Positions 1 to 10,587 are shown, counted from the stretch's first letter. The stretch: 64,000 bases of DNA from Xenorhabdus yunnanensis (GCF_028598805.1 NZ_JAQRFI010000001.1:62001-126000), one strand, 5' to 3'. The notes: a model not told the origin generated them from the letters alone. Made by a program: numbers and translations.

Positions 1-186
1 AAAGCCAGTGCGGTTAATGATAAAGATTATTATCAACAGGCATCTGATATATTAACAAAAGACTTACCAGCTATACCTGTTTATTTTTATGTTAATCATA
101 ATATGGTTAAGCCTTATGTTGGTGGATTTCACGCTAACACGAGAGGGGAGTATCTTACAAAAGATCTTTATGTTATTGAGCATTAA
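1..186 (+). CDS. Oligopeptide ABC transporter substrate-binding protein, C-terminal part (cut by window edge)
   Basis: Only the last 61 residues are present; the gene enters from the left edge and ends with TAA at 184-186. The tail, with the motifs DILTKDLPAIPVY, MVKPYVGG and TKDLYVI, lines up with the end of the complete OppA-like protein encoded at 535-2157, so the two are tandem paralogues. OppA-type proteins bind peptides in the periplasm and hand them to an OppBCDF permease; no permease gene is visible in this window. A perfect hairpin follows the stop. Confidence is high for the family and absent for ligand specificity. Confidence 0.85.
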   Translation, partial: KASAVNDKDYYQQASDILTKDLPAIPVYFYVNHNMVKPYVGGFHANTRGEYLTKDLYVIEH

Positions 187-196
187 GTAGTAAATC

Positions 197-224
197 ATCA
201 GAGTCTGTATAAACAGACTCTGAT
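197..224 (+). terminator. Hairpin terminator after the first oppA-like gene
   Basis: A perfect 12-bp inverted repeat with a 4-base loop (ATAA) starts 10 bases after the stop codon. There is no clean T-run behind it, so it may act with Rho or mainly stabilise the transcript 3' end. Confidence 0.6.
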
Positions 225-534
225 AACAGTAAGATGATAAATAATAAAAGCATGATTTTAAAATCATGGTTATAAATACAGTATCGCCTGTGTTTGTAGA
301 ACTAATTTTTTGTAATTTAGTGAATGTATTTTTATTATCAAATTGATTTAAAATTAAAAAATATAATTTCCCATCAACTGTATGAGTAAAATTAATTTTT
401 TGTTGTTTATTTTTGTTGCACTCAATTATTTATTGAGTCATAAATATAGCTGCATACTGTAACCTTAAACTTGAATTAAAAATAAAATGGAGTTTACACA
501 TTAAATACAGACAGCCATAATAGAGGAAAACAAC
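225..534. other. AT-rich leader between the two oppA-like genes
   Basis: About 310 bases with no convincing ORF on either strand. It must carry the promoter and 5' untranslated leader of the oppA-like gene at 535; a purine-rich ribosome-binding site (GAGGAAAAC) sits at about 522-530. OppA mRNAs in enterics are controlled by the small RNA GcvB, but I cannot assign a pairing site here. Confidence 0.5.
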
Positions 535-2157
535 ATGTTCAATAAAATAAATGCAAAAATAATTAAAACATTAACTTATTCTATCAGTGTTATATTGGCC
601 AGTATCACGCTATCCTATGCTGCAGTTATTCCTTCTGGTACGAAATTAGCGAAAAAACAAGAGATTGTTCGTAATAATGGTGCTGAGCCTGCTTCATTGG
701 ATGTCAATAAAGTTGAGGGTAATATAGCACTTAATATTATTAATGATTTTTTTGATACATTAGTTGGCACCGATAAAAAGGGCAATATCTTACCCAAACT
801 GGCTGCAAGTTGGGATACAAAAGATAATAAAACCTGGATTTTCCATTTGAGGAAAGGGATCAAATGGTCTGATGGAACGTCAATTACTGCTCATGATGTT
901 GTTTTTAGTTGGCGACGGCTGACAAACCCCAAAACGATGTCTCCTTACGGTAGCTATTTTGTTGATGCTTCCGTGGTGAATGCCAAGGAGATTTTGGCCG
1001 GGAAGAAAAAAGTGGAGGAGCTCGGTGTCAAGGCCTTAGATGATTCGACATTGGAGGTCAGACTGGAAAAACCCATTGGATATTTTTTACAGATGCTGAC
1101 TTTCCCTATAACGGTTCCGATTAGTGAAAAAGTAGTTGAAAAATATGGTGATAAATGGACTCAACCTGGATTTTTTGTTTCTAGTGGCGCGTTTAAATTA
1201 TCAGAATGGAAAGTGAACGAAAAAATTATTGGTGTTAGAAATCCTTATTATTGGGATAATAAAAATACTGTTATTAATAAAGTGACTTATCTTCCACTTT
1301 CATCAGATGTTTCAGATTTAAACCGTTATCTTGCTGGAGAGATAGATATTACATTTACGATCCCATTGGGGTCTTTTGCATCATTAAAGAAAAACATAGG
1401 TTCACAAATTCATATTTCACCAATACTTAGCACATATTACTATGCGTTTAACAATAAAAAACCACCGTTCAATGATATTAGAGTTAGACAAGCACTGAGT
1501 TTTGCTTTGGATAGAAATATTATTGCGAAAAAGATTGTTGCCCAAGGACAAATTCCTGCGTATACCTTTCTACCTCCGGGGATCGGTGGCTTTAAATTTA
1601 AACAACCTGATTATGAAACATGGACACAAGCCCAACGTATTAAAAAAGCCAAACAATTATTGAATGAGGCTGGCTTTAATAAAAATAATCCCCTTGAGTT
1701 TAATTTGGTTTATAACTCATCAGAAATGCATAAGAAAATTGCCATTGCTGCAACTTCAATGTGGAAAAAGAATCTCGGAGTCATTGCTAATATTCAAACT
1801 AAAGAGTGGAAAGTTTTGTTGGATAACGAGCATCAGGGAAAGTTTGATGTCGTTAGAGCTGGGTGGATTAGCGACTATAGTAGCCCGATGTCTTTTTTAA
1901 ATATTTTTACAACATATCAAACAAATAATGTCTCGTTCTATTCTAATAAGGATTTCGATAATTGGGTTCATAAAGCCAGAGAAACTAATAATCAAAAAGA
2001 TTTTCAACAGGCGATAGATATTCTGACAAAAGATACTCCTATCGCTCCCGTTTATTATTATGTGACAGCTCAATTAGTGAAGCCTTATATTGGAGGTTAC
2101 TATTCTAGTCTTATCGGTATGACAGCAACGAAAGATCTTTATGTCATTAAGCATTAG
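535..2157 (+). CDS. oppA: Periplasmic oligopeptide-binding protein, OppA/SBP_bac_5 family
   Basis: The 540-residue protein has the length and layout of OppA/MppA. It has a signal peptide of about 28 residues ending near SYA, an N-terminal lobe with the family signature around WSDGTSITAHDVVFSW, and a C-terminal lobe ending in the APVYYYV and TKDLYVI motifs. It should bind oligopeptides in the periplasm for import by an Opp permease not present in this window. It is the second of two tandem paralogues; the residual C-terminus of the first (1-186) is clearly related but diverged, so ligands may differ. The ATG is supported by an upstream GAGGAAAAC. It could also be an MppA-type murein-peptide binder; sequence alone does not separate these. 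Confidence 0.85.
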   Translation: MFNKINAKIIKTLTYSISVILASITLSYAAVIPSGTKLAKKQEIVRNNGAEPASLDVNKVEGNIALNIINDFFDTLVGTDKKGNILPKLAASWDTKDNKTWIFHLRKGIKWSDGTSITAHDVVFSWRRLTNPKTMSPYGSYFVDASVVNAKEILAGKKKVEELGVKALDDSTLEVRLEKPIGYFLQMLTFPITVPISEKVVEKYGDKWTQPGFFVSSGAFKLSEWKVNEKIIGVRNPYYWDNKNTVINKVTYLPLSSDVSDLNRYLAGEIDITFTIPLGSFASLKKNIGSQIHISPILSTYYYAFNNKKPPFNDIRVRQALSFALDRNIIAKKIVAQGQIPAYTFLPPGIGGFKFKQPDYETWTQAQRIKKAKQLLNEAGFNKNNPLEFNLVYNSSEMHKKIAIAATSMWKKNLGVIANIQTKEWKVLLDNEHQGKFDVVRAGWISDYSSPMSFLNIFTTYQTNNVSFYSNKDFDNWVHKARETNNQKDFQQAIDILTKDTPIAPVYYYVTAQLVKPYIGGYYSSLIGMTATKDLYVIKH

Positions 2158-2168
2158 AATCAGATCAA

Positions 2169-2188
2169 GAGCCTGCTTTAGCAGGCTC
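2169..2188. terminator. Hairpin between convergent oppA-like and hicB genes
   Basis: An 8-bp perfect stem (GAGCCTGC/GCAGGCTC) with a TTTA loop lies between the oppA-like stop (2157) and the hicB stop (2197). It can serve both convergent genes; T-tails are weak on both strands. Confidence 0.6.
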
Positions 2189-2196
2189 TCCATGAT

Positions 2197-2601
2197 TTAT
2201 TGCAATGCCTTACGTGCAGCCAGAGCTAAGAATGCACTGCGGCTGCCATACTCAGGATGCTGTTTAACTTTGGCATCAATTCGATTAATCAAACGCAATG
2301 GCAGTGTGATATTAATACGTTCTGTTTTGTCTTCGAACTGGCTCATGTCTACAGGGATTAAAAGCCATTGACCATTTTGGTACTCATTGTCATTTTCTGT
2401 GAGGTGTTTTTGCATGGTTTTTGGAAATGGGAATTTTAGGTTTTGCTCTTTCATTAACTCGAAATGTGCATTGATCGCAGATTGTGCATCAGCATGTGCT
2501 TCTTCAAGTGTGTCACCAGCAAAGATGCACCCAGCAACGTCAGGGAACCAACCACTGGCGCTACCATCTTGATCTATTTCGATAAATGCTGGATATAACA
2601 T
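2197..2601 (-). CDS. hicB: HicB-type antitoxin with ribbon-helix-helix tail (orphan)
   Basis: The 134-residue protein begins with the HicB fold signature: LYPAFIEID, then SGWFPDVAGC and a GDTLEEAHADAQ motif within the first 40 residues. It ends with a ribbon-helix-helix DNA-binding segment (INITLPLRLINRID ... SRSAFLALAARKAL, about residues 95-134). HicB proteins neutralise the mRNA interferase HicA and autoregulate the hicAB operon. In this strain the upstream hicA (2662-2796) keeps only its C-terminal two thirds, so HicB is probably an orphan. It could still act as a DNA-binding regulator. Confidence 0.85.
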   Translation of the reverse strand: MLYPAFIEIDQDGSASGWFPDVAGCIFAGDTLEEAHADAQSAINAHFELMKEQNLKFPFPKTMQKHLTENDNEYQNGQWLLIPVDMSQFEDKTERINITLPLRLINRIDAKVKQHPEYGSRSAFLALAARKALQ

Positions 2602-2661
2602 AATTTTATTCCATTTTTATTTGTGTGTTTTGTCGGGACAATTCGTTATTTATTAACTGGA

Positions 2662-2796
2662 TTATTTGAGTTTTGCATCTTTTAGAATCTTGTTGAGAGT
2701 TCCTTGTTTAAGATCTTTACGCGGATGCGGCACTGTTATCACGACAGCAAATTTAGGATGAGTGAATTGATGATGACTCCCTTTGATTCGCTCAAG
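2662..2796 (-). pseudogene. hicA: hicA toxin gene remnant, N-terminus lost
   Basis: Read on the minus strand, these 45 codons encode ERIKGSHHQFTHP followed by VITVPHPRKDLKQGTLN and KILKDAKLK, the conserved core and C-terminus of HicA, including the catalytic-site GSHH motif. An in-frame TAA sits two codons before ERIKG, at 2797-2799, and only 38 bases separate it from the sbcC stop, so about 15-18 N-terminal residues including the start are missing. The fragment is upstream of hicB in the normal hicA-hicB order. HicA is a dsRBD-fold mRNA interferase; this copy is probably dead. Confidence 0.8.
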
Positions 2797-2837
2797 TTAT
2801 TTGTTATTTCAGCAAATTTGATGGTTAATCTCCGTGT

Positions 2838-5800
2838 TTAAACCCTAAATTCAGGTGCTAACTGACTAAATCCCAATCCATTCTTTTTTTCCACTTTGAT
2901 CTGAACAGGAATCCGTTCTTTTAAGGCTTCGACATGACTGATTACTCCGATGGTTTTTCCTGAGGCATTAAGGTGATCCAATGCATCCAGAGCAATATCC
3001 AGGGTTTCAGGATCAAGTGTGCCAAAGCCTTCATCAAGGAATAGGGACTCTATCTGAGTCTTGTTACTTACTAGATCAGATAAGGCAAGAGCAAGGGCAA
3101 GACTGACAAGGAAACTTTCTCCTCCGGAAAGCGTTTTGGTATCCCTAATGGCATCTGCTTGCCAAGTATCAACGACTTGTAATTCCAGACTGCCATCATC
3201 TTTGCGTTGTAAGTAGTAACGTCCATGTAATTTTTCCAACCGGATATTTGCCAGATGTACAAGGTGATCCAATGTCAGACCTTGAGCAAAACGGCGGAAT
3301 TTAGCACCATCCGCAGAGCCAATGAGATTATTGAGATAACTCCAGTCATCATAGTTTTGTTGTGAAAGAGTGATTTGTGCAAGTAACTCCTGCTGTTGCT
3401 GACGGCGAGTTGAGTCGCTGTTCAATAGGGTTCTGACTTCACCTTGTTGCTGGTTGTTGTATTTCAACTTAGCCGTAACGCCGGCCAATACGGCGGATAA
3501 TTGCTGGTCTTCATATTGTTCAAGTACGTATTGTTCAAGTGCGTATTGTTCAAGCGCGTATTGTTCAAGCGCATATTGTTCGGGTAATTGTGGCTGCATT
3601 TCTGTATGCCGCTGTAAGGCTATTTGAGATTCCTGATACCGTGTTTTGGCTTGCAATTGTTGCTGTTCAAGTTTTTCCTGTAATTGTTGTAATTTTTCCC
3701 GTTGTTCCGGTTCCAATAAAGCCCGTTCAAAAGATAATTGATCGGGAAAACCTTGCTTCTCCAAGCCTGTTTGGAATTGACTGGCAGTAAGTTTGCAGTT
3801 TGCTTCGGCAGCAGTGTGGTTTTTTTCAATTTCACTGGCAGCGCCGGTTAATTGACTCATTTTGTTTTGCAGTTTTTGCAGGTGGAGAGCAGCCTGTTTG
3901 TAGGCCACTTCCAGTTCATTGGTTTTTTGCTGCAAAGCCTGACGAACGGTAATTATGGATTGTTCACCAAATAAACGCTGACGTTTCTGACACGTTTGCT
4001 CCAATAACAACTTTTGCTGTTGCTGTTGCTCATTTAAGGTGTGAATATGGGTAGTTAGCTTATTTTTTTGCTTGTCCAATTCACTCACTTTACTTTGCAA
4101 GGCTGCTTGTTCGTTTTGTAGTTGCTGCCATTTTTCACGTGAGTCATGGTAGTTTTTTGATTCTTGCTCACGTTGTTGCAGCCAGTTTTCTGTGTCCTGA
4201 TGGGTGGGAAGTGTGAAAGGTGTTGGCTGTAACTCTGTAGTTAACTGTTGTGATGTAGCTGCATAATCGGCTTCTATTTGTTGAGTTTCTGTCGCCTTTT
4301 CTGTCAATTGTTTCTGGGCTGAATCCAGTTTGTACTTTTCCAGCTCGATGGTCTTTTCACATGCTTGGTATTGTTCCCGATTGGCGACGAGTGCTTTTTC
4401 GGCTACTTGATGGTTTTTTTCTGCCTGCAAAAGAGCTTCTTGTTGAGCCTGATACTGATGGTAGGTAGATTGCCGTTGACTGATAAAGTGATTAACCGGT
4501 TTTTCATCCATAGGTAATTCTATAGCTTGTAGCTGCTGGCAATGGTGATTCCACTGTTTAATCAATTCGGCCAATTTAGTGTTGCATTGTGCAATATTTT
4601 GTTGGAATTGTTCGCAGCGCTGCTGCTGAATTTGTTGTTTTTGTTGTAGAGCTGTGCGATTTTCTTGAAGTTGATCAATCTGTTGGCGCAGGTCTTTCAA
4701 ACGCTCTTCTGAGTGCGGTAGCGCAATATTCTGGTATTCGCTGATTAAAGGATGGTGAGTTGAGCCGCAAAGTGGACAGGATTCACCTTCTTTTAATTGT
4801 GCTCGTTCTTTTTCCAAACTGACGATCCGCTGCTCTAAACGAATTCGGTTAGTGAGATCATCATAATGTTGCTGTTTGTCTGCTAATTGTTGGTTGAGGG
4901 TTGCGATCTGATCCGGTAAGGCTTTTATCAATGCTTGAGATTGTATCAATTGATCCTGATCAGTCGTGATCGCAGTTTGTAACTGTTGGATCTGGGGAAG
5001 CAAGATCTCCAGTTGGTTCTGTGATGACAATTGTTTCTGATAATCTTCTAAATTTTTCTGTAACTGTTCCAATGGGTGCTGGTGCTGCAAAGCTGCGAGT
5101 TGCTTTTCAGCAGAGGCAACGCTGTTGTCCAGTGTTTGGTGCAGTTCTTGTTGTTTAGCCAATTCCGCATTCAATGTATTTAAATGCTCGGTTGTGCGGG
5201 TAAGCTCAGAAGCGATTCGTTGGGTACTTTGAGTGAGCTGGGTTATTTTGTCTTGTCGCTCTTTCTGGCGAGTGAAGAGCTGTTTCCATTCAGGCAGTTT
5301 ACTATCTAAATTGCGGTAATAAGGGTGCTGCTCGTAATAGGATTCCAACGCCTTTTGCTCGTTATTCAAGGTGGTTGTTTGATTTTGTACGATTTGGTGT
5401 TGGGATAATATGTCAGTGAGATCGCGGTCTTGCCCTGCGATCTCTTTTTTAAATTTCAGCAGATCTTTGGATTGAATATCAATTTTATGATCGAGCGGCA
5501 TAATTTGCTCTGAGATGAGCTTTTCTTGCTGATTTTGATGATGTTGGTGCTTTTCCCGAATTTTTTCCAACTGTATCAATTGTTGTTCCGCAGGTTGCTG
5601 CATTTCCAATTGTTGCCGGCGCTCATTCTCTATTTTTATACGTTGTTCAGTGAGCCTCTGTTTCTCGTGGAAAGTCCGGTTTTGCGCATCCCATAATGGG
5701 CGGATTTTCTCTGCTGGTTCGCTGGCTGCAAGTTGTTGTAATTGAGGTTTAGCTTCTTGAATGGCTTGCTCGGTTTGTTGCAAAAGGGAAGTATTGCTTA

Positions 5801-6578
5801 CCAGTGATTGCTGTAGTTCATTCCGTCGAAATAGCCACTGCTCGGCAGTTTGCAACGCTTTCATTTGTTGACTGAGTTGGGCTTCTTCTGCAATAAGTTG
5901 TCGTTGTTGATTTTGATATGTTTGTTGTTGTTCTGGTGTAAGTAATTCAATGGAGGATGCTTTGGCCTGCTGAATATTCAGTTCAGATTGTGCCTCCTTA
6001 TGGCGTTGGTAGATTTCTTGGGACAGAATGCCGTAAATTTCTGTACCAGTTAGCTCTTCCAGTAGATCTGCCCGATCTTTATCCTGCGCATTTAAAAATG
6101 CGGAAAAATCCCCCTGTGATAAAAGCATGGATTTGGTAAAACGACCAAAATCCAGTCCGGTTATTTCGGCAATTTTTTCTTTTTTTTCTGGGAGCTTATC
6201 AGCCAAGATTTTTCCCTCTTTTTTGAGGGCTAATTCTCCTTTTGGTGGTTGGAGTTTACCATTTGCCTGATTGCGGGCACGGCGCTGGCTCCAAAAGGCT
6301 CGATAAGCGACGCCCTTGACTTCAAATTCCACCTCAGCAAGGCATTCTGCGGCATGGCGGGTCATTAATTCATTTTGAGAGGCAGAAATGGTGCCAAGTC
6401 TTGGGGTTTCATGGTAAAGGGCGAGGCAAATGGCATCCAGCAAGGAGGTTTTTCCTGCGCCAGTTGAGCCGGTAATGGCAAATAATCCATTGCTGGAAAA
6501 TGGTTCTGCCGTAAAGTCAATTTTCCATTCACCTTGCAGAGAGTTGATATTTTTCAGCCGTAAGCTAAGAATTTTCAT
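2838..6578 (-). CDS. sbcC: SbcC subunit of the SbcCD nuclease (Rad50-like ATPase)
   Basis: SbcC is the ATPase/coiled-coil arm of SbcCD, which cuts DNA hairpins and protein-blocked ends. The 1246-residue protein shows the Walker A motif GSTGAGKTS near residue 36, two long Gln-rich coiled coils flanking the CPLC zinc hook near residue 600, the ABC signature LSGGES, and Walker [12 protein letters not shown] near the C-terminus. It is about 200 residues longer than E. coli SbcC (1048). Residues about 997-1022 are five tandem copies of an EQYAL-like pentapeptide encoded by a 15-bp DNA repeat. It lies 17 bp downstream of sbcD in the same operon, as in E. coli. Confidence 0.97.
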   Translation of the reverse strand: MKILSLRLKNINSLQGEWKIDFTAEPFSSNGLFAITGSTGAGKTSLLDAICLALYHETPRLGTISASQNELMTRHAAECLAEVEFEVKGVAYRAFWSQRRARNQANGKLQPPKGELALKKEGKILADKLPEKKEKIAEITGLDFGRFTKSMLLSQGDFSAFLNAQDKDRADLLEELTGTEIYGILSQEIYQRHKEAQSELNIQQAKASSIELLTPEQQQTYQNQQRQLIAEEAQLSQQMKALQTAEQWLFRRNELQQSLVSNTSLLQQTEQAIQEAKPQLQQLAASEPAEKIRPLWDAQNRTFHEKQRLTEQRIKIENERRQQLEMQQPAEQQLIQLEKIREKHQHHQNQQEKLISEQIMPLDHKIDIQSKDLLKFKKEIAGQDRDLTDILSQHQIVQNQTTTLNNEQKALESYYEQHPYYRNLDSKLPEWKQLFTRQKERQDKITQLTQSTQRIASELTRTTEHLNTLNAELAKQQELHQTLDNSVASAEKQLAALQHQHPLEQLQKNLEDYQKQLSSQNQLEILLPQIQQLQTAITTDQDQLIQSQALIKALPDQIATLNQQLADKQQHYDDLTNRIRLEQRIVSLEKERAQLKEGESCPLCGSTHHPLISEYQNIALPHSEERLKDLRQQIDQLQENRTALQQKQQIQQQRCEQFQQNIAQCNTKLAELIKQWNHHCQQLQAIELPMDEKPVNHFISQRQSTYHQYQAQQEALLQAEKNHQVAEKALVANREQYQACEKTIELEKYKLDSAQKQLTEKATETQQIEADYAATSQQLTTELQPTPFTLPTHQDTENWLQQREQESKNYHDSREKWQQLQNEQAALQSKVSELDKQKNKLTTHIHTLNEQQQQQKLLLEQTCQKRQRLFGEQSIITVRQALQQKTNELEVAYKQAALHLQKLQNKMSQLTGAASEIEKNHTAAEANCKLTASQFQTGLEKQGFPDQLSFERALLEPEQREKLQQLQEKLEQQQLQAKTRYQESQIALQRHTEMQPQLPEQYALEQYALEQYALEQYVLEQYEDQQLSAVLAGVTAKLKYNNQQQGEVRTLLNSDSTRRQQQQELLAQITLSQQNYDDWSYLNNLIGSADGAKFRRFAQGLTLDHLVHLANIRLEKLHGRYYLQRKDDGSLELQVVDTWQADAIRDTKTLSGGESFLVSLALALALSDLVSNKTQIESLFLDEGFGTLDPETLDIALDALDHLNASGKTIGVISHVEALKERIPVQIKVEKKNGLGFSQLAPEFRV
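3514..3588. repeat. Five 15-bp tandem repeats inside sbcC
   Basis: On the plus strand the units run TATTGTTCAAGTACG, then three near-identical copies, then a diverged fifth copy, each exactly 15 bp. Because 15 is a multiple of three the sbcC frame is kept, and the array encodes a repeated EQYAL-like pentapeptide in the second coiled-coil arm. Confidence 0.95.
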
Positions 6579-6595
6579 GGCATGTTCTCTTCATG

Positions 6596-7813
6596 TTATT
6601 GCTGAGAAATATCATCCAGCGTTTGTTTAAACAGGGTGGTCAGGCGTTGTTTCTGGGAAAGATCGTCTATTTCTGCCAGCGCCAAACGGCGCTCGAAGAC
6701 TTCATTTACGCTCAGTTCGGTAAGTGTTTCTTTATTTTGTTCAGATAGTGAAAGTTGACGAGCGCTTTTGCTGCGGCGTAGCAGGATGATCTCGACCGGC
6801 AGACCTTCACTCAAGGTCTGGATGCGTTTTTGGATATCGGGCAGGTAATCTTGAGTTGCGACTTCAATATCCAGCCAAACAGGCCGTTCTCCCTGATATT
6901 CCTTGAAAGCCTGTAATTGCTCTTCGATTTGTTTCAGATTCCCGCGAATAAGCTGCATCGGTTGAGAATGGGGTATCGGCAAGAGTGTGATGCTATTGAG
7001 CTTATCTGATTGAAAGTCTACTAAGCAGACACTTTTTTCTTGTCCCGCTTCATCAAAACTGAGTGGAATAGGGGAACCACTGTAGCGGATATGTTCTGAT
7101 TTACCGATGACTTGCGGGCGATGGATATGCCCCAGTGCAATATAGTCAGCGGGTGGAAATGCCTGTGCAGGGAAGGCATCTAATGTACCAATATAGACAT
7201 CGCGAACGGAATCCGTAGTGGAAGCCCCCACTGTAGTGAGGTGACCAGTGGCAATGATCGGTAATGGCTGACCGAGTTGTTCCCGTAATGCACAAGCGTG
7301 TTGGTAGAGCTTGTGGTAGTGTTCGGTGATGGCATTTTGTAATGCTTGTTGTTTTTGTACGCCAGATTGCCCCGCCTGACTATTCATGATATCCCGTGGA
7401 CGCAGATAGGGAATGGCGCAGAGAATCGCTCCTGCATTGCCATCTCTGTTATTCAGAATCTTTATCTGTTGCGCTGTATCTCCGGATTCAGTATTAGCAA
7501 TCACAGTAGTATTCAGGTGAGAAAGGAGGGATTTTGATTCGTTGAGGGTGGCAACGGAATCGTGGTTTCCTCCGAGGATGACAAGCTGGCAGCCAGTGGG
7601 CCATAGTGCCACAATGAATTGATTATAAAGTTCGCGTGCATAGCTGGGAGGAGAGCCTGTATCAAAAATATCGCCGGCAATAATCAGTGCATCAACCTGA
7701 TGTTGCACGATTTTTTCAATCAGCCACTGCAAAAAGTGTTTATGCTCTGCGGCGCGGCTTTTGGTAAAGAAATATTGGCCAAGATGCCAGTCCGATGTAT
7801 GAATGATTCGCAT
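6596..7813 (-). CDS. sbcD: SbcD subunit of the SbcCD nuclease (Mre11-like)
   Basis: SbcD is the metallophosphoesterase that supplies the nuclease activity of SbcCD. The 405-residue protein carries the metal-binding motifs in order: TSDWHLGQ near residue 5, AGDIFDTG near 46, GGNHDS near 82, TGHLTT near 189 and GHIHRP near 224. Length matches E. coli SbcD (400). The ATG at 7811-7813 begins the sbcDC operon, which is divergent from phoB with about 275 bp between them, the same arrangement as in E. coli. Confidence 0.97.
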   Translation of the reverse strand: MRIIHTSDWHLGQYFFTKSRAAEHKHFLQWLIEKIVQHQVDALIIAGDIFDTGSPPSYARELYNQFIVALWPTGCQLVILGGNHDSVATLNESKSLLSHLNTTVIANTESGDTAQQIKILNNRDGNAGAILCAIPYLRPRDIMNSQAGQSGVQKQQALQNAITEHYHKLYQHACALREQLGQPLPIIATGHLTTVGASTTDSVRDVYIGTLDAFPAQAFPPADYIALGHIHRPQVIGKSEHIRYSGSPIPLSFDEAGQEKSVCLVDFQSDKLNSITLLPIPHSQPMQLIRGNLKQIEEQLQAFKEYQGERPVWLDIEVATQDYLPDIQKRIQTLSEGLPVEIILLRRSKSARQLSLSEQNKETLTELSVNEVFERRLALAEIDDLSQKQRLTTLFKQTLDDISQQ

Positions 7814-8007
7814 GATTTCCCGCCGTTGCCTGTGTGTTTTTCTTACCTGTTACAGGCGCTAATTATAATGGTAGTGTGAGGGATGTCCTGTGTAATTCAG
7901 CTTCTTTTACTGAATTTTCGAGCTGGTTCGCATCCATAATGAAATATGACAAAGGTGCAAGATTTTTTTGAGAGTCGGTTTGTTTCTTGATGATTAAGAA
8001 ATAATAG

Positions 8008-8040
8008 TTTTCATAAAATTGTCATAAAATTGACCCATAA
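8008..8040 (+). promoter_or_regulatory. Pho box: three 11-bp PhoB half-sites before phoB
   Basis: Three consecutive 11-bp units, TTTTCATAAAA, TTGTCATAAAA and TTGACCCATAA, lie 50-82 bases before the phoB ATG. The known Pho box is a pair of CTGTCATAAAT-like direct repeats with 11-bp phase, so phoB-phoR is very likely autoregulated by phosphorylated PhoB. Confidence 0.75.
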
Positions 8041-8089
8041 TATTTCAAAGTAAATGTTGCTGACCTTAATGATATTAGCAGGATTAACC

Positions 8090-8779
8090 ATGGTGAAACG
8101 TATTTTGGTAGTGGAAGATGAAGTACCGATTCGTGAAATGGTTTGTTTTATACTGGAGCAAAACGGTTATCAGGCCATTGAAGCCGAAGATTACGATACG
8201 GCAATAAGACGTTTGTCTGAGCCTTACCCAGATTTGGTATTATTGGACTGGATGCTGCCGGGGGGATCGGGAACACAACTTATCAGGCAAATGAAACGGA
8301 ATAATAATACCAAGATGATCCCTGTCATTATGGTAACTGCCCGGGCAGAAGAAGAAGATCGGGTACGTGGTTTAGATGTGGGTGCTGATGACTATATAAC
8401 GAAACCTTTTTCACCCAAGGAATTGATTGCCCGCGTCAAGGCTGTTTTGCGTCGTCTTTCCCCTATGGAGGCGGAAGACATTATCGATATGGATGGATTG
8501 ATTCTGGATCCGTCATCCCACCGTGTTTCCAGTCAGGGACAGGATTTGGAAATGGGGCCAACTGAATTCAAACTTCTCCACTTTTTTATGACTCACCCTG
8601 AGCGTGTTTATAGCCGCGAACAGTTACTCAATTATGTGTGGGGAACAAATGTTTATGTGGAAGACCGCACGGTTGATGTACATATTCGACGCTTACGTAA
8701 GGCGTTGGAGGTAGGAAATCACGATAAGATGGTACAGACTGTGCGTGGTACAGGATATCGCTTTTCTATCCGTTATTGA
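8090..8779 (+). CDS. phoB: Phosphate regulon response regulator PhoB
   Basis: PhoB activates genes for phosphate scavenging when phosphorylated by PhoR. The 229-residue protein has a receiver domain with Asp10 and phospho-acceptor Asp53 in LLDWMLPGG, Lys in TKPFSPKEL, and a C-terminal winged-helix DNA-binding domain ending VRGTGYRFS. Length equals E. coli PhoB. I start it at ATG 8090, preceded by AGCAGGA, rather than at an in-frame upstream codon at 8054 that would add 12 non-conserved residues. A three-unit Pho box lies just upstream. Confidence 0.97.
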   Translation: MVKRILVVEDEVPIREMVCFILEQNGYQAIEAEDYDTAIRRLSEPYPDLVLLDWMLPGGSGTQLIRQMKRNNNTKMIPVIMVTARAEEEDRVRGLDVGADDYITKPFSPKELIARVKAVLRRLSPMEAEDIIDMDGLILDPSSHRVSSQGQDLEMGPTEFKLLHFFMTHPERVYSREQLLNYVWGTNVYVEDRTVDVHIRRLRKALEVGNHDKMVQTVRGTGYRFSIRY

Positions 8780-8897
8780 CCGTTATTGATGTCCACTGTT
8801 GAGAGCGATGAGTTCCATTAGTGTTGAGTGATGATGTTGGCATTGGGGTATTGGATAATAATTCAGTCTTAGTGTTTTTATTCCGGAGTAAAGTAAC

Positions 8898-10199
8898 GTG
8901 CTTGAGCGTTTATCTTGGAAAAAGTTAGTATTGGGTCTTGTGCTTTTTTGCTTACCTGCTGTCATTTTGTCTCTTTTTATTGGTCATTTGGCATGGTTGT
9001 TGGTTATCGCGCTATTTTTAGCGCTGGTGTGGCATGGCTATAATTTGCTGAAGTTATCCGATTGGTTATGGCTGGATCGCAGTACGTTACCGCCAGTCGG
9101 TCATGGCGGCTGGGAACCTATCTTCTATGGTATTTACCAGATGCAGCAACGCAATCGCAAACGGCGTCGTGAACTGGCATCATTAATCAAGCGATTTCGC
9201 AGTGGGGCTGAATCACTGCCGGATGCTATTGTGATGATGACCACGGAAGGCAATATTTTTTGGTGTAATCGTCTGGCACAACATTTACTTGGGTTTCGCT
9301 GGCCTGAGGATAATGGTCAGCATATCTTCAATCTACTTCGTTACCCCGATTTCAGCCGTTATATCACGGCGAATGATTTTTCCCGCCCGCTATCCATCGA
9401 ATTGAATAATGGAAATATGATGGAATTCCGCATTATGCCTTATTCCGAGACGCAATTATTGATGGTCGCACGCGATATTACCCAAAAACGACAGTTGGAA
9501 AATGCCAGACGGGATTTTTTTGCCAATGTGAGTCATGAACTGAAAACACCGCTTACTGTACTGCAAGGTTATTTGGAGATAATGGAAGATCAAACGATTG
9601 GCAATAAGTTAAATCAAAAAGCCGTTGGTACGATGCAGGAACAAATACGGAGAATGGATAGCCTGGTTCAGCAACTGTTGCATCTTTCCAAAATTGAAGT
9701 AGGGCCACAAGTGGATATGAATGAAGTTGTTGATGTCCCTGATATATTGAAAATATTGCAGCAGGAGGCTTTGGCCTTGGGTAATGAGCAGTACGATATT
9801 GTGTTTAGCATTGATGAAAAGCTGAAAGTTTTCGGTAATGAAGAACAGTTGCGCAGTGCAATGTCCAACCTTGTCTACAACGCCATTAAACATACTTCTC
9901 CGGGAACAAGAATTGAGGTTAGTTGGCACAATGTTTCTCAGGGTGCCCTGTTCAAAGTGAAAGATAATGGCGATGGAATTAGCGCTGAACACTTACCGCG
10001 CCTGACAGAACGTTTTTATCGTGTAGATCGTTCCCGTTCGCGTCAAACTGGGGGTAGTGGGTTAGGTTTGGCGATAGTGAAACATGCACTGCATCACTAC
10101 AATACTCATCTTGATATTTCGAGTGCCTTAGGGAAAGGATCTGTTTTTAGTTTTCTATTGGCGTCTTGGCTTATTGTTTCTGCTAAAAAAGTTTCATAA
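8898..10199 (+). CDS. phoR: Phosphate regulon sensor histidine kinase PhoR
   Basis: PhoR senses phosphate state through the Pst/PhoU system and phosphorylates PhoB. The 433-residue protein has two N-terminal membrane helices (about residues 10-50), a PAS domain (about 95-195), the HisKA motif [10 protein letters not shown] with His213, and ATPase boxes NAIKH, DNGDGI and GSGLGLAIV. Start is GTG at 8898 with GGAG about 10 bases upstream. It follows phoB by 118 bp in the same orientation, so they are probably one transcript. Confidence 0.97.
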   Translation: MLERLSWKKLVLGLVLFCLPAVILSLFIGHLAWLLVIALFLALVWHGYNLLKLSDWLWLDRSTLPPVGHGGWEPIFYGIYQMQQRNRKRRRELASLIKRFRSGAESLPDAIVMMTTEGNIFWCNRLAQHLLGFRWPEDNGQHIFNLLRYPDFSRYITANDFSRPLSIELNNGNMMEFRIMPYSETQLLMVARDITQKRQLENARRDFFANVSHELKTPLTVLQGYLEIMEDQTIGNKLNQKAVGTMQEQIRRMDSLVQQLLHLSKIEVGPQVDMNEVVDVPDILKILQQEALALGNEQYDIVFSIDEKLKVFGNEEQLRSAMSNLVYNAIKHTSPGTRIEVSWHNVSQGALFKVKDNGDGISAEHLPRLTERFYRVDRSRSRQTGGSGLGLAIVKHALHHYNTHLDISSALGKGSVFSFLLASWLIVSAKKVS

Positions 10200-10587
10200 G
10201 AAAATCACAAGATTAATATAACTAAATGATAACAATACGGACAAAAAATGATTTATTAATCAATATGAGTAAGAAGTATGCAAATCATATAGTGTGTATT
10301 CAATGATAGATAACAATAATCACTAATTTTAAAAATTAGTTTGGAATATTGTTCTGGTTTTTGGTTTGCCCCTTGCCTTTTGACGCTATAAAAGTTTTAC
10401 TTGTGAGCTGTTGTTGGCGATTCTAGCTGTATCACCACTATCATTCTGTATCTTGCGTCTATCAGTGAATATTATGTTTACCACTGACTGTTAAATCAGA
10501 ATTCAGTCTCGCCAGTGAAAATTCAAGTGTTTGCGATATGACTATCGCACATGCATTTCTTTTGGCAAAAATACATTAACAATCATT
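10200..10587. other. phoR-brnQ spacer
   Basis: The 388-bp spacer has no credible ORF. An AT-only inverted repeat (ACTAAT/ATTAGT, 10322-10340) could be a weak phoR terminator. The rest presumably carries the brnQ promoter, which I cannot place with confidence. Confidence 0.4.
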
